From Variovorax sp. Root318D1 (GTDB lineage Bacteria; Pseudomonadota; Gammaproteobacteria; Burkholderiales; Burkholderiaceae_C): 64,000 nt of DNA. The stretch lies in contig NZ_LMCQ01000024.1 of the NCBI RefSeq assembly GCF_001424835.1, positions 295,677 through 359,676 on the forward strand. Reading direction: 5' to 3'. Positions 24,732 to 31,459 of this stretch are shown here, in pieces. Under the pieces are notes generated by a model. That model saw only the letters and a list, made by a program, of their open reading frames with translations, did no database searches and was not told where the DNA came from. A program made the translations under genes and the position numbers. Each line of letters opens with the position of its first letter. Position 1 is the first letter of the stretch.

Positions 24732-26111
24732 TCAGATTCTACTGGCGAGCTCCGCGGCCTTGCCCACGTAGCTCGCGGGCGTCATGGCCAGGAGCCGCTC
24801 TTTTTCCGTTTCGGGAATGTCGAGCGAGCGGATCAGCCCGTGCAGCGCCTCGGCCGTCACGGTCTTGCCGCGCGTCACTTCCTTGAGCTGCTCGTACGCG
24901 CCCTGCACGCCGAAGCGGCGCATCACGGTCTGGATGGGTTCGGCCAGCACTTCCCATGAAGCATTGAGGTCGTCGGCCAGCGCTTCCTCGTTGAGTTCCA
25001 GCTTGCCCAGGCCGGTGGCCAGGCTCGCATAAGCCAGCGTGGCATAACCGAAGGCCACGCCGATGTTGCGCAGCACCGTGCTGTCGGTCAGGTCGCGCTG
25101 CCAGCGGCTGATCGGCAGCTTCTCGCTCAGGTGGCGCAGCACCGCGTTGGCGAGGCCGAGGTTGCCTTCGGCGTTTTCGAAGTCGATGGGGTTGACCTTG
25201 TGCGGCATCGTCGAAGAGCCGATCTCGCCCTTCTTGAGCCGCTGCTTGAAGTAGCCCAGGCTCACGTAGCCCCAGATGTCGCGCGAGAAGTCGATCAGGA
25301 TGGTGTTGGTGCGCGCCACGGCGTCGAACAGCTCGGCCATGTAGTCGTGCGGCTCGATCTGGATGCTGTAGGGCTGAAAGCTCAAGCCCAGGCCGAGCGG
25401 CGCGGGCGTTTCGATGACCTTGCGGCTGAAAGCCTCCCAGTCGAAATCGGGCCAGGCTGCCAGGTGGGCGTTGTAGTTGCCCACGGCGCCGTTCATCTTG
25501 CCGAGCAGCTGCACCGAGGCAATCTGCGCGCGCGCCTTCGAAAGCCGCACCGCCACGTTGGCGATTTCCTTGCCGACCGTGGTCGGGCTGGCGGTCTGGC
25601 CGTGCGTGCGCGACAGCATCGACACGCCGGCGAACTGGTGCGACATCTCGCGCAGCTTGGCAATCAGCCCGTCGATGGCCGGCAACACCACTTTTTCGCG
25701 TGCGGCCTGGATCTGCAGCGCATGGCTGGTGTTGTTGATGTCTTCGCTGGTGCAGGCAAAGTGAACGAATTCGGCGGCGGCCAGCAGCTCCGGCCGGGCG
25801 TCGAACTTGGACTTGATCCAGTATTCGACGGCTTTCACATCGTGGTTGGTGGTCTTTTCGATTTCCTTGATGGCCAGGGCGTCGGCCTCCGAGAAATGGG
25901 CCACCAGGCCCAGCAGGTATTTGCGAGCGCCGCCCGTGAGCGGCTTGAATTCGGCAAAGCCGCAGTCGGACAGCGCAATGAACCACGCCACTTCGACCTG
26001 CACGCGCCGGTGCATATAGCCCTGTTCGCTCATCAGCGGTCGCAGTGCCGCAAGTTTGGCCGCATAGCGGCCGTCAAGTGGGGAGAGGGCGGAAACGGTG
26101 GAGAAGCTCAT
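24732..26111 (-). CDS. purB: Adenylosuccinate lyase
   Basis: Catalyses two steps of purine synthesis: SAICAR to AICAR plus fumarate, and adenylosuccinate to AMP plus fumarate. At 459 residues it has the length of the E. coli-type enzyme. The fumarase/aspartase superfamily signature GSSTMPHKVNPIDFENAEGN (about residues 300-320) carries the catalytic Ser loop. SRTHGQTASPTT holds the catalytic His, and TSEDINNTSHAL is also conserved. It starts at ATG 26111, MSFSTVSALSPLDGRYA, the normal N-terminus. Cytoplasmic. It stands alone here. Confidence 0.97.
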   Translation of the reverse strand: MSFSTVSALSPLDGRYAAKLAALRPLMSEQGYMHRRVQVEVAWFIALSDCGFAEFKPLTGGARKYLLGLVAHFSEADALAIKEIEKTTNHDVKAVEYWIKSKFDARPELLAAAEFVHFACTSEDINNTSHALQIQAAREKVVLPAIDGLIAKLREMSHQFAGVSMLSRTHGQTASPTTVGKEIANVAVRLSKARAQIASVQLLGKMNGAVGNYNAHLAAWPDFDWEAFSRKVIETPAPLGLGLSFQPYSIQIEPHDYMAELFDAVARTNTILIDFSRDIWGYVSLGYFKQRLKKGEIGSSTMPHKVNPIDFENAEGNLGLANAVLRHLSEKLPISRWQRDLTDSTVLRNIGVAFGYATLAYASLATGLGKLELNEEALADDLNASWEVLAEPIQTVMRRFGVQGAYEQLKEVTRGKTVTAEALHGLIRSLDIPETEKERLLAMTPASYVGKAAELASRI

Positions 26112-26230
26112 GCCCGAATTTTAGGCGGGCCGCGGCGACGTGCGTTCGCGACAGATCGAAGCCGCGCTTTTGGCGTTCCCCTAAAATGAAGTTGAATAAA
26201 CGTAAATCAAAGCCTAGGGAGAGAGCTTTC

Positions 26231-26842
26231 ATGAAACTGATCGGATCGGCCGCCAGCCCTTATGTGCGCAAGGTGCGCGTGGTGCTGGCCGAAAAGCGGC
26301 TCGACTACCAGTTCGTGATCGAAGATGTCTGGGCTGCCGACACCACCATTGCGCACTCCAACCCGCTCGGGAAGGTGCCCTGCCTCATCATGGAAGGCGG
26401 CGACGCGATGTTCGATTCGCGCGTCATCGTCGAATACCTCGACACCCTGTCGCCCGTGGGCAAGCTCATTCCGCAGCAGGGCCGCGAGCGTGCCGAAGTC
26501 AAGACATGGGAGGCATTGGCCGACGGCGTCATGGATGCCGGCGTGCTTTGGCGCCTGGAATCCACGTGGACCGGCCGCGGCGATGGCGAGCGCAGCGCGG
26601 CCTGGATCGAACGCCAGCGCGCCAAGGTCGAAGGCGGCATTGCCGCCATGGCCAAGGGACTGAGCGACAAGCCCTTTTGCAGCGGCATCCACCTTGGCCT
26701 GTCCGATATCGCCGTGGGCTGCGCGCTGGGCTGGGTGGGGTTTCGCTTCCCCGAGATCGACTGGCGCGGCCAGCACCCCAATCTGGCAAAGTTGTACGAC
26801 AAGCTGCTGCTTCGGCCCAGCTTCATCGACACCCAACCATGA
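26231..26842 (+). CDS. Glutathione S-transferase family protein
   Basis: 203-residue two-domain protein. The thioredoxin-like N-terminal domain has MKLIGSAASPYVRKVRVVLAEK (Ser at the usual catalytic position near the N-terminus), NPLGKVPCL with the cis-Pro, and DSRVIVEYLD, where Asp-Ser binds the glutathione gamma-glutamyl group. The helical C-terminal domain ends SDIAVGCALGWVGFRFPEIDW. An AGGGAGAG ribosome binding site supports ATG 26231. The substrate is unknown. It is followed by a terminator. Confidence 0.93.
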   Translation: MKLIGSAASPYVRKVRVVLAEKRLDYQFVIEDVWAADTTIAHSNPLGKVPCLIMEGGDAMFDSRVIVEYLDTLSPVGKLIPQQGRERAEVKTWEALADGVMDAGVLWRLESTWTGRGDGERSAAWIERQRAKVEGGIAAMAKGLSDKPFCSGIHLGLSDIAVGCALGWVGFRFPEIDWRGQHPNLAKLYDKLLLRPSFIDTQP

Positions 26843-26845
26843 AAA

Positions 26846-26871
26846 AAGGCGCCTCTGGCGCCTTTTTCGTT
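26846..26871 (+). terminator. Rho-independent terminator after the glutathione S-transferase gene
   Basis: AAAGGCGCC, short loop TCT, GGCGCC, then TTTTTCGTTT, directly after the stop codon. Confidence 0.92.
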
Positions 26872-27126
26872 TCAGGGCGCCTGTGTTGCCGCGCCCCGTC
26901 CCTGAGGGAAATACAAAAATGCTGCGAGGCGCCCCGACGCGAAGGAGGGAGGGAGGGAGGAGGAGAAGAATCGCCTCGGGATTTCAACCAGACTAGACGC
27001 CCAGAAGACCTCGCAACATGAAACCGGAGGGCATTTGCTGCCCACGCTCGATATGAGCACAGTGTGCCAGCCCGGTTCCCACCCCAGTGGTAAACGTTTG
27101 TGACGACTCGTACGACCTCGGGGGCG

Positions 27127-27762
27127 TCAATGCGCGGCCAGCTGGCTTTCGATGACCTTCACGAAGGCCGCCTCGTCCGGCGCCGTCATGCTCGACCAGG
27201 CCTGCACCACCTTGCCGTCCCGCCCAATCAGGTATTTGTAGAAGTTCCACTTGGGCGTGGTTCCGGAGGCCAGGGCCAGCTGCTTGAACAGCGGATTGGC
27301 ATTGGCGCCGCGCACCGACGTTTTGGCGAACATCGGAAACTTCACGCCGAAGGTGCTTTCGCAGAAATCTGCAATTTCCTTGTTGGAGCCCGATTCCTGC
27401 GAAAAATCGTTGGAGGGAAAGCCCAGCACCACCAGGCCGCGCGAGCGATATTTGCTGTCCAGCGCTTCCAGGCCCTTGTATTGCGGAGTAAAGCCGCAGA
27501 AGCTCGCGGTGTTCACCACCAGCACCACTTTTCCGGAGTACTGGCACAAATCTTGGGGTTTTTCGTCTTGCAACCGCGGGAAGGTATGTTGCAAGGTGGC
27601 GGGGCAGGCAGTAGCAGCGCCGTCGGCAGGGGCGGCTGATGCCGCTGCGGAAGGGGCCGAAGGGGTCTGGGCACCCGCCGTCCCGAGGGCAAACAGGCAT
27701 GCTGCCAGTGCGGCGGCCGGTGTGCAGCGCCTGAGCGCAGACAATCGGGAGGGGGTTCGCAT
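27127..27762 (-). CDS. Glutathione peroxidase family protein, exported
   Basis: Reduces peroxides with thiols. The 211-residue protein has a signal peptide (LAACLFALGTAGAQ), an Ala/Ser/Pro-rich spacer to about residue 50, and then the peroxidase domain. Catalytic residues: Cys in NTASFCGFTPQY (cysteine, not selenocysteine), Gln in FSQESGSNKEIADFC, Trp and Asn in PKWNFYKYLI. The usual FPCNQFG motif reads FPSNDFS, so the resolving Cys there is missing and the one in IADFC may serve. ATG 27762 follows an AGGAG ribosome binding site; the longer frame to 27918 lacks signal-peptide character. Predicted periplasmic. Confidence 0.9.
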   Translation of the reverse strand: MRTPSRLSALRRCTPAAALAACLFALGTAGAQTPSAPSAAASAAPADGAATACPATLQHTFPRLQDEKPQDLCQYSGKVVLVVNTASFCGFTPQYKGLEALDSKYRSRGLVVLGFPSNDFSQESGSNKEIADFCESTFGVKFPMFAKTSVRGANANPLFKQLALASGTTPKWNFYKYLIGRDGKVVQAWSSMTAPDEAAFVKVIESQLAAH

Positions 27763-27891
27763 GGGGGCTCCTGATACAAAAAAGGGGGGTGTGAATCTGC
27801 GCTGCCAGGCAGCGCGAATTCGCATCATCGCGCGTCTGTCACCGGCGCGCCAAACGGGCCGATTAAAATCGGCGGCCTTAGAAAGACTTTG

Positions 27892-28749
27892 ATGCTTTAT
27901 CCGGAACTCTTCAGACAACTCGAATCTGTCCGCTGGGACATGGACAAGGACATTCCGTGGCAGTCGTTCGATGCTTCGCTACTGTCTGAAGAACAGGCGC
28001 AAACCATCAAGATGAACGCCATCACCGAGTGGGCGGCGCTGCCGGCCACCGAGATGTTCCTGCGCGACAACCGCCACGATAGCGACTTTTCGGCATTCAT
28101 GTCGATCTGGTTCTTCGAGGAGCAGAAGCACTCGCTGGTGCTGATGGAATACCTCAAGCGCTTCAGCCCCCAACATGCGCCCACCGAGCAGGAGCTGCAC
28201 GAAGTGCGCTTCGATTTCGATCCGGCGCCGCCGCTCGAAACGCTCATGCTGCATTTCTGCGGCGAGATCCGACTCAACCACTGGTACCGCCGCGCCGCCC
28301 AGTGGCACACCGAGCCGGTCATCAAGCACATCTACACCACGCTGAGCCAGGACGAGGCCCGCCACGGCGGTGCATACCTGCGCTACATGAAGCGGGCCAT
28401 GGAAAAGTTCGGCGACGAGGCCCGGGCCGCGTTCACCAAGGTCGGCGTGCTGATGGCCAGCGCGCGCCGCACCGCCCAGGCGCTGCACCCGACCAACCTG
28501 CACGTCAACAAGGCGCTGTTCCCGAACGACACCATCCAGAGCCGCATGCCCGACCCGGATTGGCTCGAGCACTGGCTCGACAAGCAGATCAAGTTCGATG
28601 CCGTCTGGGAAAGCAAGGTCGGCGAGCGCATCCTGCACAACCTGAGCCTCTTGATGGACCGCAGCTTCAAGACCGTGCAGGAGCTCAACCGCTACCGCAA
28701 GGAACTGGCCGCATCCATCGGCCCCAAGGCCGAATACCAGGGCGCGTAG
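27892..28749 (+). CDS. Ferritin-like / acyl-ACP desaturase-like di-iron protein
   Basis: 285-residue helical protein. Two carboxylate-His motifs of di-iron ferritin-like proteins are present, EEQKH (about residue 82) and DEARHGG (about 155), each preceded by a helix with a further Glu (ITEWAALPATEMFLRD; HFCGEIRLNHWYRR). That arrangement is found in the acyl-ACP desaturase/ferritin-like family, but the substrate cannot be read. The ATG at 27892 is preferred to a TTG one codon upstream. The gene is between a divergent peroxidase and an ECF sigma factor, which may point to oxidative stress (inference). Confidence 0.75.
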   Translation: MLYPELFRQLESVRWDMDKDIPWQSFDASLLSEEQAQTIKMNAITEWAALPATEMFLRDNRHDSDFSAFMSIWFFEEQKHSLVLMEYLKRFSPQHAPTEQELHEVRFDFDPAPPLETLMLHFCGEIRLNHWYRRAAQWHTEPVIKHIYTTLSQDEARHGGAYLRYMKRAMEKFGDEARAAFTKVGVLMASARRTAQALHPTNLHVNKALFPNDTIQSRMPDPDWLEHWLDKQIKFDAVWESKVGERILHNLSLLMDRSFKTVQELNRYRKELAASIGPKAEYQGA

Positions 28750-28794
28750 CCGGCGGGTCGTCCCCGATAATTTCGGTCGGATTGCGGGCAAAGG

Positions 28795-28821
28795 TGTCAC
28801 AAAGCCACACTGCCAGCCGTC
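28795..28821 (+). promoter_or_regulatory. ECF41-type promoter of the sigma factor gene
   Basis: TGTCACA (28795-28801), 16 bases, CGTC (28818-28821), an exact match to the known ECF41 promoter TGTCACA-n16-CGTC. The start codon is only nine bases past CGTC, so the transcript would have almost no leader. Indicates autoregulation. Confidence 0.88.
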
Positions 28822-28830
28822 TAGCCGAAC

Positions 28831-29712
28831 ATGGACGACGCCACCCTCACTTTCGATAGCCACCGCCGACGCCTTCAGGGCATCGCCTACCGCATGCTCG
28901 GCTCCGTTGCGGAGGCCGAAGAAGTGGTGCAGGACGCCTGGCTGCGCTGGCACGAGGCCGACAAGGCCGGTTTCGACAGCGCCGAAGCCTGGCTGGTCAC
29001 CGTCGTCACGCGCCTTTCGATCGATCGGCTGCGCGCCGCCAAGGTCCAGCGCGAGCACTACATCGGGGCCTGGATGCCCGAGCCCACGCTGACCGAATCG
29101 CCCGATACGCCGGAAGAATCGCTGGAGCGCGCCGACAACATTTCCGTCGCATTCCTCGCCGTGCTCGAGCGCCTGGCGCCCGAGGCGCGTGCAGCCTTCC
29201 TGATGCGCGAGGTGTTCGACGCCGACTACGAGGAAGTGGCCCGTACCCTGGGCAAGAGCGAGGCGGCCTGCCGCCAGCTGGTGCACCGCGCCAAGGCACA
29301 GGTGCTGGAGGCGCGCCCGCGCTATCAGGTGTCGCGCGAAACCCACCAGCGCCTGCTGCGCGCCTTCGCCGATGCGGCCGCGCGCGGCAGCCTGCATGAC
29401 CTGAAGGCACTCATGGCGGAAGACGTCGAGCTCATCGGCGACGGCGGAGGCAAGGTGCAGAGCTTCAGCAAGGTGCTGCGCGGCAGCCAGCGGCTGGCGC
29501 AGCTCTACTTCGCGCTCTGGCGCCGCATGGGCGCGGCGGTGCGCATGGAGCTGGCGGAGATCAACGGCGAACCCGGGCTGCTTCGCTTTGTCGACGGCCA
29601 GCTCGAATCGGCGCAAACCTTCGAGATCGAGGGCGAGCGCATCGTGCGCATCCGCGCACAGCGCAATCCCGACAAGCTGGCGCGCATCGCACAACATTTT
29701 TCTTCGAAATAA
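28831..29712 (+). CDS. ECF41-family (SigJ-type) RNA polymerase sigma factor
   Basis: 293-residue ECF sigma factor with a C-terminal extension. Sigma region 2 (about residues 10-75: LQGIAYRMLGSVAEAEEVVQDAWLRW), region 4 (about 110-165: LAPEARAAFLMREVFDADYEEVARTLGKSEAACRQLVHRA) and a SnoaL-like C-terminal domain (about 170-290) are in order. ECF41 hallmarks are visible: a WMPEP motif between regions 2 and 4, DGGGK, and NPDKL near the C-terminus. In this family no separate anti-sigma factor exists; the C-terminal domain controls activity. The target is usually a neighbouring carboxymuconolactone decarboxylase, oxidoreductase or epimerase gene, as here. Confidence 0.95.
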   Translation: MDDATLTFDSHRRRLQGIAYRMLGSVAEAEEVVQDAWLRWHEADKAGFDSAEAWLVTVVTRLSIDRLRAAKVQREHYIGAWMPEPTLTESPDTPEESLERADNISVAFLAVLERLAPEARAAFLMREVFDADYEEVARTLGKSEAACRQLVHRAKAQVLEARPRYQVSRETHQRLLRAFADAAARGSLHDLKALMAEDVELIGDGGGKVQSFSKVLRGSQRLAQLYFALWRRMGAAVRMELAEINGEPGLLRFVDGQLESAQTFEIEGERIVRIRAQRNPDKLARIAQHFSSK

Positions 29713-29723
29713 TTCGCCCGGCG

Positions 29724-29750
29724 TGTCACAGGGCCCGGGGCCGGCTCGTC
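29724..29750 (+). promoter_or_regulatory. ECF41-type promoter of the decarboxylase-family gene
   Basis: TGTCACA (29724-29730), 16 bases, CGTC (29747-29750), identical in both elements and spacing to the promoter before the sigma gene. Transcription would begin about 45 bases ahead of the ATG at 29804. Confidence 0.88.
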
Positions 29751-29803
29751 TTCAACAGGTAGCAAGCAGATTTTTTCAATCTCAACCACCTGGAGTACAC
29801 GCC

Positions 29804-30283
29804 ATGAGCAACACGATCAGCAACACCATCGCCCCACGCCTCACCTGGTACAAGACCGCTCCGAAGGCCTTCCAGGCCATGATCGCCGTCAACGGCACCA
29901 TCGAATCGAGCACGCTCGGCAAGGTGCTGATCGATCTCGTCTTTGCCCGCGTCTCGCAGATCAACGGCTGCGCCTACTGCCTCGACATGCACGTGCGCGA
30001 CCTGCGCCAGCAGGGCGAAGACTGGCAGCGTATCAACAGCCTGCCCACTTGGCGCGAAGTGAGCTTTTTCAACGAGCGCGAGCGTGCGGCGCTGGCCTGG
30101 GCTGAAACGCTGACGCGTCTCGCCGACCGTCACGACGCCCGCGACGCCGAGTTCGAGGCGCTCAAGGCGCATTTCAGCGAACTCGAAATCGTCGAACTTT
30201 CGATCGCCATCGCGCAGATCAACGCGTGGAATCGCATGGGCGTCGGCATGCGCTCGCAGGTGCTGGCCAAGCCGATGCCCTGA
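29804..30283 (+). CDS. Carboxymuconolactone decarboxylase / AhpD-like protein, ECF41 target
   Basis: 159-residue helical protein. GCAYCLDMHVRDLRQQG contains the CxxC...H motif of AhpD-like alkylhydroperoxidase reductases. Most such proteins are thiol peroxidase-type enzymes rather than true decarboxylases. A TGGAG ribosome binding site precedes ATG 29804, and the frame continues upstream only through the sigma gene. Its ECF41 promoter and position make it the probable regulatory target of the sigma factor. The natural substrate is unknown. Confidence 0.9.
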   Translation: MSNTISNTIAPRLTWYKTAPKAFQAMIAVNGTIESSTLGKVLIDLVFARVSQINGCAYCLDMHVRDLRQQGEDWQRINSLPTWREVSFFNERERAALAWAETLTRLADRHDARDAEFEALKAHFSELEIVELSIAIAQINAWNRMGVGMRSQVLAKPMP

Positions 30284-30307
30284 GGCCGGTGCGTCCGAGG
30301 CCGCGGT

Positions 30308-31459
30308 TTAGCGGCGTTCCACCACCATCGGCGCGATGCGCAGGCTCTCGCGCAGCTGAGCGACGGCTTCGCCGGCCGCCGAGCGCGAGGGAAAGGGCCC
30401 GGCCTGCAGGCGGTGCGTGCCGGCCTCGCTGAACACACGCAGCTGCGGCGCCAGCGCGGGGAGGCCGCGCGCGGCTTCGCTCAGCAGGTTCTGTGCGCCA
30501 TCGCGCTCGCGGAACGCGCCGAGCTGCACCCAGAAGCCAGCCGTTGCGGCGGCGGAAGAGCTTGCAGCCGTTGAACGAGCCAAGGGCGCTGGCGCCGTGA
30601 CGGGCGCCATTGGCGGCAGCTCGGCGACCTCCATCTGCCGGGGCGATGCGGCCTCCGGCGTCGGCGGCGCCGTTTGCGCCAGAGGCTCAGGCGCCGTCAT
30701 CGGTGTCATCGTCGTCTGCGGTGCGATCGGCATCGTCGAAGCAGCCGGCGCGTCCATCGCCACCTGCGCCACCCATGCCGAGGGAACGGGCACAGCCGCA
30801 GCCGCCGTTGTGCGCGGCGGTTGCACAGCCGGGGCCGCCGAGGCATACGCCGTCCCCGAATCCCGCCGCCACGCGCCGGTGCGTAAGTCCTCGTTCGTGA
30901 TGCGTTCGATTTCCACCGGCGCCACGCCGCGCAGCAGGTCGAGCTTGAGTGCCGCCGTGTAGCTCAGGTCGATGATGCGTCCATCGACGAACGGCCCGCG
31001 GTCGTTCACCCGCACGACCACCTCGCGCCCGTTGGCGGGGTTGCGCACGCGCACATAGCTGGGCAGCGGCAACGTCTTGTGCGCGGCCGTCATGGCGTAC
31101 ATGTCGTAGGGCTCGCCGCTCGCGGTCGAGGCGCTGTGAAACTTGCGGCCGTACCACGAGGCAATGCCCGATTCGCGGAACGGCCGGTCGTCGGTGATCG
31201 GCTGATAGCCCCGGCCCAGCACCGTGTAGGGCTTGCTGGTGCCGCCGCTGTTGCGGATGGGTTCGACACGGGGCTCGGCATCGGGCACGCGGTCGAGGTC
31301 CGAGGGAATGTTGCTGCCGGGGCCGTCACGCCCGCCAAAACTGCCGCCAGCGCCGCCCCCGCTGCGCGGGCCGCTCGCGCAGCCGGCGAGAAGAACGGCG
31401 ATAGCCACCGCGCAGGCGGCCAACGCCGAGGGCGCGTGGGTGCGGGCGCCGTCAGCCAA
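30308..31459 (-). CDS. rlpA: RlpA-like septal ring lipoprotein
   Basis: 383-residue outer membrane lipoprotein. It starts at TTG 31459, which overlaps the glnE stop and has GGAAGG a few bases upstream; no ATG fits. The signal peptide ends in a lipobox (LLAGC, Cys about residue 27). The double-psi barrel domain follows (GIASWYGRKFHS... VRVNDRGPFVDGRIIDLSYTAA), with the catalytic Asp of lytic transglycosylases in VNDRGPF. An Ala/Pro-rich linker leads to a C-terminal SPOR domain (about 305-383, FWVQLGAFRERDGAQNLL) that binds denuded septal peptidoglycan. Confidence 0.9.
   Translation of the reverse strand: MADGARTHAPSALAACAVAIAVLLAGCASGPRSGGGAGGSFGGRDGPGSNIPSDLDRVPDAEPRVEPIRNSGGTSKPYTVLGRGYQPITDDRPFRESGIASWYGRKFHSASTASGEPYDMYAMTAAHKTLPLPSYVRVRNPANGREVVVRVNDRGPFVDGRIIDLSYTAALKLDLLRGVAPVEIERITNEDLRTGAWRRDSGTAYASAAPAVQPPRTTAAAAVPVPSAWVAQVAMDAPAASTMPIAPQTTMTPMTAPEPLAQTAPPTPEAASPRQMEVAELPPMAPVTAPAPLARSTAASSSAAATAGFWVQLGAFRERDGAQNLLSEAARGLPALAPQLRVFSEAGTHRLQAGPFPSRSAAGEAVAQLRESLRIAPMVVERR

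Noticed and set aside
26941..26966. GGAGGGAGGGAGGGAGGAGG purine run, possible G-quadruplex
   Set aside because: Only three full GGG tracts and no gene context; simple-sequence purine bias after a terminator is a sufficient explanation.
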